Assembly (NCBI GenBank): GCA_009773395.1
Contig: WRPI01000002.1
Location: 358,413-422,412, forward strand
DNA: 64,000 nt
DNA from: Hyphomonadaceae bacterium
Lineage (GTDB): Bacteria > Pseudomonadota > Alphaproteobacteria > Caulobacterales > Aquidulcibacteraceae
Direction of reading: 5' to 3'
Positions 1 through 9,477 of the stretch are shown one piece after another. The stretch's first letter is position 1. Each line of letters opens with the position of its first letter. Made by a program: the position numbers and the translations under genes. The notes under the pieces are model-generated. The model saw only the letters and a list, made by a program, of their open reading frames with translations, did not search any database and was not told the DNA's origin.

Positions 1-158
1 TCAAGTATAATCCATAGTGCCGCGCGGTCTTTTACTGATTGACCAGGGTTCAAAAACTCACACTTGCCATAAATCTCACACCCCGTGGCCTCACTTGCGG
101 CGTTGAGGCGGAGGAGGGGCGTATTGCCGATTAGGTCGGTGATGGATTTGGCTGTCAT
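1..158 (-). CDS. cysK: Cysteine synthase A, N-terminal part (runs off left edge)
   Basis: The first 52 codons of a PLP-dependent O-acetylserine sulfhydrylase, which makes L-cysteine from O-acetylserine and sulfide. The reverse strand starts at an ATG and reads [15 protein letters not shown] near the N-terminus. It continues to [15 protein letters not shown], where the lysine of SVKDRA is the family's PLP-binding lysine. The frame is open to the window edge, so the gene is cut by the window and is not broken. The related beta-replacing enzyme cystathionine beta-synthase is less likely because the sequence is so close to CysK. Confidence 0.93.
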   Translation of the reverse strand, partial: MTAKSITDLIGNTPLLRLNAASEATGCEIYGKCEFLNPGQSVKDRAALWIIL

Positions 159-296
159 TAGAGATATCTATCTCAAATTCCCTAAAGTTCAAGCCATGGT
201 TTGACAGCAAATAGCGTGGCACTTTGACAATCATGTATATGCATCTTACATAACGCGCGCGCATCAGGAAATATCGTTGTTAGAGGCCGTTAATCA

Positions 297-821
297 GTGC
301 AAAATCGACACTCAAATTTCGGTCTATTTGGCAAGAGCCTAGTTTGGTTGGTATATTTGGCATATATCGTCGCGTTTTTGACCATAAGTATCAATGTATT
401 TTCTGACCTTGCTGCATCAATGTATTGGGTATCTTTGATTGAACCGCTTTTTAAGCTGAGAGTTTCAAATTTGTTCAAACATGCATTTGAAACAACTATG
501 CTTCCGGGGCCCAATCTAATTTTAATGGCGGCATATCCCTTCAAGTCGTGGGTTCTGGGTTTATTATCCAACGCGCCAGCGCTTGTAGGAACGATTTCTG
601 TTGGCTTAATTTTTCGAAAAATTGTCAGAAAACTTTGCATCAAACAACTTGTATCTTTTATTGGTTCGTTGATTGTTTTCCAAATCACAATGCGCACTTG
701 GGGTCAAGTATTGCCTTTCCCTGCAATTCCAAATGGAATTATAATTTGCACGGTGACAGCCGGTTATGTCGGATTCTGGTCATGGTTCGCTTTTTGGCGC
801 AAGAACAAGAAATTAACTTAA
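297..821 (+). CDS. Hypothetical multi-pass membrane protein
   Basis: A 174-residue protein that I do not recognise. It has about four hydrophobic stretches, near residues 12-35, 75-105, 118-130 and 145-165, and a basic C-terminus ending WRKNKKLT. The start is a GTG with an AGAGG-like Shine-Dalgarno about 10 nt upstream. Its last four bases overlap the end of the convergent phosphofructokinase gene. The base composition is more AT-rich than its neighbours. It could be an inner-membrane protein of recent origin. Confidence 0.5.
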   Translation: MQNRHSNFGLFGKSLVWLVYLAYIVAFLTISINVFSDLAASMYWVSLIEPLFKLRVSNLFKHAFETTMLPGPNLILMAAYPFKSWVLGLLSNAPALVGTISVGLIFRKIVRKLCIKQLVSFIGSLIVFQITMRTWGQVLPFPAIPNGIIICTVTAGYVGFWSWFAFWRKNKKLT

Positions 822-2074
822 ACCTCAAACCTCTCCAATTTCTTTGCTATCAATTGGTTTTTCAAAGTCACATAGGCTGGCATCCCATCTTTATATGGTG
901 GGTAGTCTTCGCCTTGAATAAGGCCGGTTAGATATTCGCGGCAGGCGGGGGTTATGCCAAAGCCGTCTTCGGTGATAAAATCACGCGGCATGAATTTTTC
1001 TACATTGGCAACATCCGCCAAATTGGCCTTGCCAACTGACCATTTGTATGGCGTAGAGCTTTCACGGACAATTGTTGGCATAACTGCATTATCGCCAGCC
1101 GCAGCATATTCCACCGCAGCTTTGCCAAGCGCATAAGCCTGATCGACATCAGTTTTCGAAGCCAAATGCCGCGCGGCGCGCTGCAAATAATCGGCAACTG
1201 CCCAATGGAATTTATAGCCGAATTTTTGTTTGACCATATTGGCAACAACTGGCGCGGCACCGCCCAATTGCGCATGGCCGAATGCATCGCGCGTGCCTTG
1301 TTCGGCAATGAATTTGCCGTCCGCATAATGGCAACCTTCGGAAACCACGACCGAGCAATAACCGTGGGACTTAACTTTGGCATCAACTGCGGCGAGGAAT
1401 TTTTCTTCATCAAAGACAATTTCGGGGAATAAAATTACTACGGGAATATCATTGTCCGCATCCGCAGCCAAACCACCAGCGGCGGCAATCCAACCTGCAT
1501 GGCGGCCCATAACTTCAAGCACAAATACTTTGGTTGATGTAAGGCACATTGAGCGCACATCAAATGATGCTTCACGTGTCGAAACCGCAATATATTTGGC
1601 AACCGATCCAAAGCCAGGGCAGCAATCAGTAATTGGCAAATCATTATCAACAGTTTTGGGAACGTGAATTGCCTGCACGGGATAACCCATTTTCTCCGAT
1701 AATTGCGAGACTTTGTAACAAGTATCAGCGCTATCGCCGCCGCCATTATAAAAGAAATAGCCAATGTCATGCGCTTTGAAAACTTCAATCAAACGCTCAT
1801 ATTCGCGCTTATTTTGCTCTAAAGATTTGAGCTTAAAACGGCAGGAGCCAAATGCCCCCGAAGGCGTATAACGCAAAGCCGCAATATCGGCGTCGCTTTC
1901 AACGGAAACATCAATTAAGTCTTCGGTCAAAGCGCCAATAATGCCATTTTGCCCAGCATATATTTTACCAATTTTATCACTATGCGCGCGCGCAGTTTGA
2001 ATAACCCCACAGGCCGAAGCATTGATAACAGATGTAACACCGCCTGATTGCGCGTAAAAAGCATTTTTGACCAT
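818..2074 (-). CDS. pfp: Pyrophosphate-dependent 6-phosphofructokinase
   Basis: A 418-residue PfkA-superfamily enzyme that interconverts fructose 6-phosphate and fructose 1,6-bisphosphate in the cytoplasm. The phosphoryl-donor loop reads GGGDS (residues 111-115), with Asp where ATP-dependent enzymes have Gly104. The catalytic loop reads PKTVDND (139-145), with Lys where ATP enzymes have Gly124. In this family those two residues mark use of PPi in place of ATP, which makes the step reversible. The substrate segment MGRHAGW is present. It is divergent from the DAHP synthase gene across a gap of about 120 nt. The class II FBPase of the same metabolic node lies 6.5 kb away. Confidence 0.93.
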   Translation of the reverse strand: MVKNAFYAQSGGVTSVINASACGVIQTARAHSDKIGKIYAGQNGIIGALTEDLIDVSVESDADIAALRYTPSGAFGSCRFKLKSLEQNKREYERLIEVFKAHDIGYFFYNGGGDSADTCYKVSQLSEKMGYPVQAIHVPKTVDNDLPITDCCPGFGSVAKYIAVSTREASFDVRSMCLTSTKVFVLEVMGRHAGWIAAAGGLAADADNDIPVVILFPEIVFDEEKFLAAVDAKVKSHGYCSVVVSEGCHYADGKFIAEQGTRDAFGHAQLGGAAPVVANMVKQKFGYKFHWAVADYLQRAARHLASKTDVDQAYALGKAAVEYAAAGDNAVMPTIVRESSTPYKWSVGKANLADVANVEKFMPRDFITEDGFGITPACREYLTGLIQGEDYPPYKDGMPAYVTLKNQLIAKKLERFEV

Positions 2075-2194
2075 TTTATTTCCCCATGAATTGAAACTTC
2101 CATAAACAAAACCAGTCTCTGTTGAAAGTCAGGCAAGTGTCAAATTACACTTAAATATTTGCATTTTTATGCCATTTTGATTAGTGGCAGCAGC

Positions 2195-3589
2195 ATGATA
2201 CAACAAACAAAATGGTCACCCGCTTCTTGGCGCGAAAAAGTCGCAAAACACATCCCCAGTGATTACCCAGATTTGGAAGCACTTGGGGCGGTTGAACAGC
2301 GCCTTTACAAACGCCCGCCATTGGTGGTTGCCAGCGAAATTGAAAACCTTAAGGCCGAACTTGCCAAGGTCTCGCTTGGCGATGGATTTTTGTTGCAAGG
2401 CGGTGATTGCGCCGAAAGCTTCCACGAATTTGAAGCCGATAGAATAATCCGATATTTTAGGCTTTTCTTGCAAATGGCGGTGGTTTTCACTTTTGCGGGC
2501 GGTAAACATGTTGTGAAATTGGGGCGAGTTGCCGGGCAATTTGCCAAACCGCGTTCTGCGCCTTTGGAAACCATTGATGGCGTAACTCTGCCAAGCTATC
2601 GGGGTGATAATATCAACGGCATGGAGTTCACCGCATTGGCGCGGCTTCCCGACCCGAACCGCTTGCTGCAAGCCTATGATCAATCAGCATCAACCATGAA
2701 TTTGCTTCGCGCTTTAGCAACTGGCGGTTATGCCGATTTGGCCTATATCAATGATTGGAACCTTGATTTTGTCAAAAAACAAGGCGGCGCATCTAAAGAA
2801 TATTTGAAATTATGCCACCATATTGAAGAAAGCCTCGAGTTTATTCAAAGCCTCAGCAATGGTGCTGGCACAATTGACACCAAAACCGTAAGTTTTTTCA
2901 CGTCCCACGAAGCACTATTGCTTGGCTACGAACAGGCCCTTACCCGAAAAGATAGTTTGTTTGGTTCGGGTGGCTTTTATTCAACTTCTGCGCATATGTT
3001 GTGGATTGGTGACAGGACCCGCGGCCTTGATGATGCCCATATTGAATATTGCCGTGGCATTGCCAATCCAATCGGCCTCAAATGCGGCCCAACATTGGGC
3101 GCAGACGAACTTCTGGCTTTAATTGACAAGCTCAACCCATCGAATGAAGCTGGTAAATTGGTTTTAATCGCCCGTTTTGGCTCAGATAAAATCGCCGCGC
3201 ATTTGCCAGCAATGGTGCGCAAAGTGACCCAGGCAGGCCGCAATGTAGTGTGGTCATCGGATCCAATGCATGGCAATACGGTTTTGTCATCATCGGGCTA
3301 TAAAACCCGCCCATTTAGCCGCGTATTGTCAGAAGTTACGGACTTCATGGATATTGTTCGTGCCGAAGGCGCATACCCCGGGGGGATTCACCTGGAAATG
3401 ACAGGTGACAATGTAACCGAATGCACCGGCGGCGCGATTGATGTGACCGATGAAGGCCTCGGCGCAAATTACGCAACCCATTGCGACCCGCGCCTAAATG
3501 GCAGCCAATCACTTGAGCTTGCGTTCAAAATTGCCAAAAAAATGAAAGCCGGCCGCGACGAAATTAGGATGGCTGCCGCCGGCCTTTAA
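2195..3589 (+). CDS. Class II 3-deoxy-7-phosphoheptulonate (DAHP) synthase
   Basis: This enzyme catalyses the first step of the shikimate pathway: phosphoenolpyruvate plus erythrose 4-phosphate gives DAHP. The 464-residue protein has the plant-like class II signatures: WSPASWR at the N-terminus, QGGDCAE (68-74) with the metal-binding Cys, GRVAGQFAKPRS, YRGDNING and WIGDRTR. I place the start at the ATG at 2195, because the family begins just before WSPxSWR. The frame also has an upstream ATG at 2159 that would add 12 unlike residues. The stop is 1 nt from the end of the convergent PHA synthase gene, so no independent terminator fits between them. Confidence 0.95.
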   Translation: MIQQTKWSPASWREKVAKHIPSDYPDLEALGAVEQRLYKRPPLVVASEIENLKAELAKVSLGDGFLLQGGDCAESFHEFEADRIIRYFRLFLQMAVVFTFAGGKHVVKLGRVAGQFAKPRSAPLETIDGVTLPSYRGDNINGMEFTALARLPDPNRLLQAYDQSASTMNLLRALATGGYADLAYINDWNLDFVKKQGGASKEYLKLCHHIEESLEFIQSLSNGAGTIDTKTVSFFTSHEALLLGYEQALTRKDSLFGSGGFYSTSAHMLWIGDRTRGLDDAHIEYCRGIANPIGLKCGPTLGADELLALIDKLNPSNEAGKLVLIARFGSDKIAAHLPAMVRKVTQAGRNVVWSSDPMHGNTVLSSSGYKTRPFSRVLSEVTDFMDIVRAEGAYPGGIHLEMTGDNVTECTGGAIDVTDEGLGANYATHCDPRLNGSQSLELAFKIAKKMKAGRDEIRMAAAGL

Positions 3590-3590
3590 C

Positions 3591-5504
3591 TCATTTCACC
3601 AAAACATAAGTTCCCGGTGCATCACATATTGGCGGGTGCTTTGCCGAACCTGCTTCGCGCGCCGCAACCATTTCGCCCGAACGCGCTTTGAGCCATATCG
3701 CCCAATCGGGCCACCATGAGCCTTTATGTTCGCTCAAACTCGCCTGCCATTCTTCGGCGGTTTCAGGCAAAGGTGCACCGACTTCGGGCAGCCAATGTTG
3801 GTATTTATTGGCATCAGGGTGGTTGATAACGCCCGCTATATGGCCCGAGCCTGCCAAAATCATGCGAACGTCGCCGCCAAATAGTTTTGCACCACGAAAA
3901 ATGGACCGATATGGCGCGATATGGTCTTCCCTTGATGATTGCATGTAAATCGGGGTTTTCACGTCGTTCAATGACAGCAATTCACCCTTAATTTCCAATC
4001 TATTTTCAGCAAAATTATTTTTGCGATAATAATTGTCCAAATAAAATAAGTGCAGGTTTTTGGGCATTCGGGTCTGGTCAGAATTCCAAAACAACAAGTC
4101 AAATGGCTTGGGGTCATGGCCCAATAAATAATTATTGATAACAAAAGACCAAATCAAATCATTGGAGCGCAAAGAATTAAACGTATTGGCCATAACCGAA
4201 GCATCGAGCAAACCACCAGCTTCTTCGATTTCATTTTGGATAAATTGAAATGCGGCGTCATCGGTGAAAATTTTCAAATCGCCCGCTTCGATGAAATCCT
4301 GTTGTGAGGCAAAAAAAGTCGCGCTATTAACGCGGCTGTCGCCAGTTTTAGCCATATATGCCATAGTGGAGGCCAATAAAGTGCCGCCAATGCAATAGCC
4401 AACGCAGTTTATTTTATCGACACCGCAAATTTCCAATGTAACTTCAATGGCTTCATATATGCCTTTATCCATATAGTCTTCAAAGCCAAAATTGCTCAGC
4501 TCCAGGCTAGGATTAATCCACGAAACCACAAAAACACTGAAACCTTGGCTTACCGCCCATTTAATCATTGAATTATCGTCGCGCAAATCGAGAATATAGA
4601 ATTTATTTATCCAAGGCGGGAAAAATAAAAGTGGGATTTCATGGACTTGTTCGGTGGTAGGAGTGTATTGGATAAGTTCAAACAGGGTGCCTCGATGCAC
4701 CACTTTGCCGGGCGTAATCGCAACGTTTTTGCCAACTTCAAAGGCGCTTTCATCGGTTTGCGTTATCGCCAATTTGCCATTACCGCGCTCCAAATCGCGC
4801 GCCAAATTGCTCATGCCACGATTAAGGCTTTCACCCTTGGTAGCAATCATTTCGCGTAATGCGACAGGATTAGTAAGCAGAAAATTCGAAGGCGAAAACG
4901 CATTCACAATTTGCGAAGTCATAAAGCTAGTTTTGCGCTTGGCTAAATCATCAACGCCTTCAACATTTTCAACAAGATTATTTATCCAAGCGGCATTGTG
5001 CAAATAAGATTTTTTCATCAAATCAAAAAAAGCGTTTTCGCTCCATTCTTTATCGGCGAATCTTTTGTCGCGGGTGGCTTCGCTGGGGGCTTCATTGCCA
5101 AAGAATTTTTGCGCTGCTTCTTCCCAGATTTTGGCGTGGCCCGAAAAAAAATCTTGGGTCTGGCTCATAAATTTTTCAGGGTCATTGACCAATTTACCCA
5201 TTACTTCTTGGGCATAGGGTGCCATTCCAAGCGGGTCGAGTTCAATTTTTTCGCCGTGAGTTTTTTGGGCTAATGATTCCGTTATTTTGCTTGAGGCCAA
5301 TGCCAAATCGCGCAAATTTTCAGATAATTGCGCAATGTCTTGCTGGGTCTGCATGCCAAGCAAATCGCTTAGTGATAATTTCGGTTTTGGCGCACTGGCT
5401 TCGACTTTTTCCGCTTCGCCAGGCTCTGCATAATTGGCCTTCAGTTTTCGCGATTTGACTTTTTTCAAAGCATCTTTTTTACGATTTTTGTGTTTCTTGT
5501 CCAT
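3591..5504 (-). CDS. phaC: Class I poly(3-hydroxyalkanoate) synthase PhaC
   Basis: This enzyme polymerises 3-hydroxyacyl-CoA into polyhydroxyalkanoate on cytoplasmic granules. The 637-residue length fits class I. The lipase-like box is GYCIGG, with nucleophile Cys371. The catalytic Asp and His lie in SREDHIAPY and GSGHIAGV near the C-terminus, and the tryptophan-rich PhaC tail is present (WWPDWAIWL). A basic, lysine-rich N-terminal extension of about 45 residues precedes the PhaC N-terminal domain. No phaA, phaB or phaR lies beside it. A second synthase of a different class lies at 22292-23980. Confidence 0.94.
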   Translation of the reverse strand: MDKKHKNRKKDALKKVKSRKLKANYAEPGEAEKVEASAPKPKLSLSDLLGMQTQQDIAQLSENLRDLALASSKITESLAQKTHGEKIELDPLGMAPYAQEVMGKLVNDPEKFMSQTQDFFSGHAKIWEEAAQKFFGNEAPSEATRDKRFADKEWSENAFFDLMKKSYLHNAAWINNLVENVEGVDDLAKRKTSFMTSQIVNAFSPSNFLLTNPVALREMIATKGESLNRGMSNLARDLERGNGKLAITQTDESAFEVGKNVAITPGKVVHRGTLFELIQYTPTTEQVHEIPLLFFPPWINKFYILDLRDDNSMIKWAVSQGFSVFVVSWINPSLELSNFGFEDYMDKGIYEAIEVTLEICGVDKINCVGYCIGGTLLASTMAYMAKTGDSRVNSATFFASQQDFIEAGDLKIFTDDAAFQFIQNEIEEAGGLLDASVMANTFNSLRSNDLIWSFVINNYLLGHDPKPFDLLFWNSDQTRMPKNLHLFYLDNYYRKNNFAENRLEIKGELLSLNDVKTPIYMQSSREDHIAPYRSIFRGAKLFGGDVRMILAGSGHIAGVINHPDANKYQHWLPEVGAPLPETAEEWQASLSEHKGSWWPDWAIWLKARSGEMVAAREAGSAKHPPICDAPGTYVLVK

Positions 5505-5618
5505 TTTTGCTTCAAAACCCTATCTACCTTGCAGCATTTTACTAAAACACGGCTTGAACTTATCGCAATATCGCTTCAATAGGTAATTATCATTAATGTA
5601 AATAGAGTTCGCGTGGTA

Positions 5619-6023
5619 ATGGTTGCAAAACTGAATTTTTTTGGGAATAAAAAACCGAGCCTTGTGGTTTTGGCAATGGGGTTGGTTAGCGCTTTAGCGG
5701 CCTGTGCCACCAATTCAGCTTCGCGCGTGGCGGGCTATCCCAATTTGCGCGAAGTGCCGACCATGCCAGAGGGTGTAGTCACGCCCGCCGAGTGGCGCAC
5801 TGAATTGAGTCAATTAAAACAAACCAATCAAGAATTATTATCGCAATCAGCTTCGCGCCCACTAACCCCAAGCGAGGCAGATGTGAGTTGGGCCAACCAA
5901 ACTAGAGATGCGTTGGTCGCAGACCCCAAAAGTGCGCCCGCGCCTGCAACTGACGATGCCCTTGCTTGGGCCGAACAGACCCGCGCCCGCCTTGAAGCAG
6001 AACTAAAAACCACTCCTCATTGA
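5619..6023 (+). CDS. Small predicted lipoprotein, unknown function
   Basis: A 134-residue protein with a lipoprotein signal peptide and a lipobox ending LAAC near residue 30. The rest is polar and alanine-rich. It contains two similar segments, WANQTRDALVADPK and WAEQTRARLEAELK, which look like an internal duplication of a short helix. I use the ATG at 5619; a GTG two codons upstream is possible. It sits 25 nt before the aminotransferase gene and may be co-transcribed with it. I do not recognise a named family. Confidence 0.7.
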   Translation: MVAKLNFFGNKKPSLVVLAMGLVSALAACATNSASRVAGYPNLREVPTMPEGVVTPAEWRTELSQLKQTNQELLSQSASRPLTPSEADVSWANQTRDALVADPKSAPAPATDDALAWAEQTRARLEAELKTTPH

Positions 6024-6048
6024 ATAATTATTCGGAATCTATTCCAAA

Positions 6049-7227
6049 ATGCGTGAAGAATTTTACAAAATTAAGCGTTTGCCGCCTTATGTTTTTGAAG
6101 AAGTAAATAAGGTCAAAGCCAAAATGCGCGCCCAAGGTGCCGATATTATTGATTTTGGCATGGGTAATCCAGATTTGCCAGTTCCGCCGCATATTATTGA
6201 GAAATTGGTCGAAAATGCCCGTAAACCGCGCACAAATCGCTATTCTGCTTCCAAAGGCATAAGCGGGCTTCGTAAAGCCATGGCTGGTTATTATGACAGA
6301 AGGTTTGGGGTTGAACTAAATCCCGAAACCGAAGTTATTGCGACCTTGGGTTCAAAAGAGGGTTTTGCAAATATTGCGCAAGCCATTTGCGCACCGGGTG
6401 ACGTGGTAATTGCGCCAAATCCGTCATACCCAATTCATGCTTTTGGTTTCATTATGGCGGGCGGCGTTATTCGCCATGTCGAGGCCCATACGCCAGCGCA
6501 ATATTTGGCGGGGATAGAGCGCGCAGTGCGCCACTCCGTGCCGCCGCCAATTGCGATGATATTATGTTATCCGGGTAACCCAACAGCCCAAGTGGTTGAT
6601 TTGGACTTTTATGCCGAAGCCGTAAGAATTGCCAAAAAACACAATTTAATAATTATTTCCGACATGGCTTATTCGGAAATTTATTTTGATGACAACAAAC
6701 CAACCCCTTCAATATTGCAAATCGAAGGCGCAAAAGATTGCACAGTCGAAATAACAACCCTGTCAAAAACCTATTCTATGGCGGGTTTTAGGGTCGGTTT
6801 TGCGCTTGGCAATCCAGTTGTTTTGGCGGCTTTGGCGCGGGTGAAATCCTATCTTGATTATGGCGCTTATACCCCTATTCAAGTTGCCGCAACCGCAGCA
6901 CTTAATGGGCCGCAAGAATGCGTGGCCGAAATGCGCGCCACCTATAAAGCACGGCGCGATGTTTTGATTGATAGTTTCGCCAAAGCTGGGTGGGTAATTG
7001 ATAAGCCCGAAGCCTCAATGTTTGCTTGGACCAGAATCCCCGAAAAATTTGCGCATTTGGGGTCGGTTGAATTTGCAAAAACTCTGCTTGAAAAAGCGTC
7101 AATTGCGGTCGCGCCGGGTGCAGGTTTTGGCGAATATGGCGATGAACATGTGCGCATTGCCTTGGTTGAAAATGAGCAGCGCATAAAACAAGCCGCGCGC
7201 TCCATCAAAAAAATTATGAGTGAATAA
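6049..7227 (+). CDS. PLP-dependent aminotransferase, LL-DAP aminotransferase/AlaC type
   Basis: A class I/II fold-type I aminotransferase of 392 residues. Visible features are DFGMGNPDLPVPP near the N-terminus, NRYSASKGISGLRKA, the cofactor-contact segment PGNPTAQVV, and the PLP lysine in LSKTYSMAGFRVGF. Close relatives are annotated as LL-diaminopimelate aminotransferase or as alanine transaminase AlaC. Just upstream of hom in alphaproteobacteria, a general pyruvate/glutamate or aspartate-family role is most likely. Only 10 nt separate it from the start of hom, which indicates an operon with hom-glpX-recJ. Confidence 0.88.
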   Translation: MREEFYKIKRLPPYVFEEVNKVKAKMRAQGADIIDFGMGNPDLPVPPHIIEKLVENARKPRTNRYSASKGISGLRKAMAGYYDRRFGVELNPETEVIATLGSKEGFANIAQAICAPGDVVIAPNPSYPIHAFGFIMAGGVIRHVEAHTPAQYLAGIERAVRHSVPPPIAMILCYPGNPTAQVVDLDFYAEAVRIAKKHNLIIISDMAYSEIYFDDNKPTPSILQIEGAKDCTVEITTLSKTYSMAGFRVGFALGNPVVLAALARVKSYLDYGAYTPIQVAATAALNGPQECVAEMRATYKARRDVLIDSFAKAGWVIDKPEASMFAWTRIPEKFAHLGSVEFAKTLLEKASIAVAPGAGFGEYGDEHVRIALVENEQRIKQAARSIKKIMSE

Positions 7228-7237
7228 AGAGGTATTT

Positions 7238-8509
7238 ATGAAATCACTGCGTATCGGATTATTGGGGCTTGGCACAGTTGGTGCGGGTCTTGTGCAAATG
7301 GCGAGCGGCGACGGGCCATTGTCAACAATTATCGAAATTGTCGGCGTATCTGCGCGCAATCGAAATGCCGCACGTCCAGTTGATATTTCAAAATATGAAT
7401 GGTTTGACGATCCCTGCGCTTTAGCTGCAAATCCGAATATTGATGTATTGGTTGAACTTATTGGCGGCGCGAACGGCAAAGCCAAAGAGGCCGCCCTTAT
7501 CGCGCTTCAAAACAAAAAGCACGTTGTTACCGCGAACAAAGCAATGCTGGCCGAGCATGGCGTGGAATTGGCGCAAATAGCAGCACAAAATGGTGTAGAA
7601 ATTCGTTATGAAGCCGCAGTTGCTGGTGGTATCCCAATTGTCAAAGCATTGCGCGAAGGGCTTGCCGCCAATAAAATCAATTCAATCATGGGGGTTATGA
7701 ACGGCACTTCCAATTATATCCTAACTGAAATGCAAAAATCAGGGCGGGAATTTGCCAGCGTTTTGGCCGATGCACAGCGCCTTGGGTTGGCTGAAGCCGA
7801 CCCGACTTTGGACATTTCAGGCGGTGATGCTGGTCATAAATTGGCGATTTTGTCAGCATTGGCTTTTAGTGGCGCGCCCGATTATGCCGCCATTTCGCTT
7901 GAGGGCATCGAAGAAATCGAACCTGTAGATCTCGAAACTGCGCAATTCCTTGGTTACGCAATTAAGCTAATCGCATCGGCGCAAGCCCATGACGGTAAAT
8001 TACGGCAATCAGTTAGGCCGACATTGGTAAAACTAAATAACCCAATCGCCCAAGTCGATGGGGCAACTAATGCGGTATTGGTAAATGCAGACCCAGTTGG
8101 CACTTTGACTTTCATTGGTTCTGGTGCCGGTGCAGGGCCGACTGCATCCGCCGTCGCTGCAGACTTAATGGATTTGGCTCATGGTGACGCAAGGCCAGTA
8201 TTTTCTGGGCCCTGCATTGGGCGCGAAGTTTTTGAAACCGCCGACAAAAACTCACTCGCCGCAAAATTTTATGTGCGCTTTCGCGTCGCTGACAAACCGG
8301 GTGTTATCGCAAAAATATCCGACACTTTGGCAAGGCATCAAGTATCAATTGAAAGTTTCTTGCAAAAACCGCCGCCATCAACGCAAAATGTTGCCATTGT
8401 GCTTACTACACAAATTTGTAATGAAGATGTCTTGATTGACGCATTACACGAACTTTCGGGCCTTGATGAGTTTGTGGACAAACCACTTATTATGCCTTTG
8501 CATGATTGA
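7238..8509 (+). CDS. hom: Homoserine dehydrogenase
   Basis: This enzyme reduces aspartate 4-semialdehyde to homoserine with NAD(P)H, at the branch to threonine and methionine. The 423-residue protein has an N-terminal Rossmann motif (GLLGLGTVGAGL), the catalytic-domain segment VMNGTSNYILTEM, and the substrate segment GLAEADPTLDISGGDAGHK with the catalytic Lys. A C-terminal ACT domain (from about residue 350, FRVADKPGVIAKIS) suggests feedback control by an amino acid. The ATG at 7238 is preferred over an in-frame GTG at 7220 because an AAAGAGG Shine-Dalgarno lies between them. Confidence 0.95.
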   Translation: MKSLRIGLLGLGTVGAGLVQMASGDGPLSTIIEIVGVSARNRNAARPVDISKYEWFDDPCALAANPNIDVLVELIGGANGKAKEAALIALQNKKHVVTANKAMLAEHGVELAQIAAQNGVEIRYEAAVAGGIPIVKALREGLAANKINSIMGVMNGTSNYILTEMQKSGREFASVLADAQRLGLAEADPTLDISGGDAGHKLAILSALAFSGAPDYAAISLEGIEEIEPVDLETAQFLGYAIKLIASAQAHDGKLRQSVRPTLVKLNNPIAQVDGATNAVLVNADPVGTLTFIGSGAGAGPTASAVAADLMDLAHGDARPVFSGPCIGREVFETADKNSLAAKFYVRFRVADKPGVIAKISDTLARHQVSIESFLQKPPPSTQNVAIVLTTQICNEDVLIDALHELSGLDEFVDKPLIMPLHD

Positions 8510-8520
8510 ACAGGTTGAAT

Positions 8521-9477
8521 ATGACAAAACAATTATCATTTGAAATTGAAGCAGGCGCGATTTGCGCGGTCGAAGAAGCCGCAATTGGCGCATTCGCACA
8601 TGTTGGTTTGGGCGACGAAATGCAGGCCGATAGAGCCGCAATTGCGCACATGCACGCCGTATTGGCAGAACTTGCAATGTCGGGGCATGTCGTGTTTGGC
8701 GAAGGCGATGAATATGAATCTGCGCTTTTGTTTGACGGCGAAAAATTGGGCCAAGGTGGGCTTGAATGTGACATAGCGCTGGACGCACTCGAGGGGACGA
8801 CTTTGGCCGCCAAAGCCATGCAAAATGCGCTATCGGTCATCGCAATATCGCCAAAAGGCGGGCTTTTGCGGGTTCCCGATATTTATATGGACAAAATCGC
8901 AATTGGCCCAAATTTCCCGCAAGGCATAATTGATCTTGATAAAAGCACCAAAGAAAATATCGAAGCAGTTGCGAACTATAAAGGCGTTGCGCCAAATCGT
9001 ATCGGAGTCTGCGTGCTTGATAGGCCGCGCCACGCCGATTTGATTGCCGAATTGCGCGAAATTGGCGCAAGAGTTTACTTGATTCCCGATGGCGATGTCG
9101 CAGGCGTGATATTTACCACTGAACCTAGCGCAGACGTTGATTTATATATGGGCATTGGCGGCGCACCCGAAGGGGTTTTGGCGGCGGCGGCACTGGCTTG
9201 TGTCGGTGGGCAGTTCCAAGGCCGCATGGTGGTTAAAAGCGAAAGTGATAAAGCCAAATTACGCCAATCGGGCATAGAAGATTATGCCAAAAAATATGAT
9301 TTGCAGGATTTGATTTCGGGCGAAGTTATTTTTGCGGCATGTGGTGTAACCGATGGTTCGTTTGTAAAAGGGGTGCGCCATTATTACAACGGCACCGAAA
9401 CCCATGTATTGTTGCTAAGATCCAATCCCAAAATTCGGCGCGTGGTTAACACTATGCGCCTTAATGGTCATGAATAG
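8521..9477 (+). CDS. glpX: Class II fructose-1,6-bisphosphatase
   Basis: This enzyme hydrolyses fructose 1,6-bisphosphate to fructose 6-phosphate in gluconeogenesis. The 318-residue protein has GlpX hallmarks: FGEGDEYESALLFDGEKLG, the metal/phosphate segment DALEGTTLAAK, and DRPRHADLIAELREIGARV. The frame opens upstream at a TTG at 8506, but the ATG at 8521 gives the normal family N-terminus. It lies 11 nt after hom and its stop overlaps the recJ start by one base. A reversible PPi-PFK in the same genome makes the control of this node interesting. Confidence 0.95.
   Translation: MTKQLSFEIEAGAICAVEEAAIGAFAHVGLGDEMQADRAAIAHMHAVLAELAMSGHVVFGEGDEYESALLFDGEKLGQGGLECDIALDALEGTTLAAKAMQNALSVIAISPKGGLLRVPDIYMDKIAIGPNFPQGIIDLDKSTKENIEAVANYKGVAPNRIGVCVLDRPRHADLIAELREIGARVYLIPDGDVAGVIFTTEPSADVDLYMGIGGAPEGVLAAAALACVGGQFQGRMVVKSESDKAKLRQSGIEDYAKKYDLQDLISGEVIFAACGVTDGSFVKGVRHYYNGTETHVLLLRSNPKIRRVVNTMRLNGHE

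Noticed and set aside
548-931. 127-codon plus-strand frame overlapping the membrane-protein ORF and the phosphofructokinase gene
   Set aside because: It overlaps two better-supported frames, has no family signal and no clear ribosome binding site.
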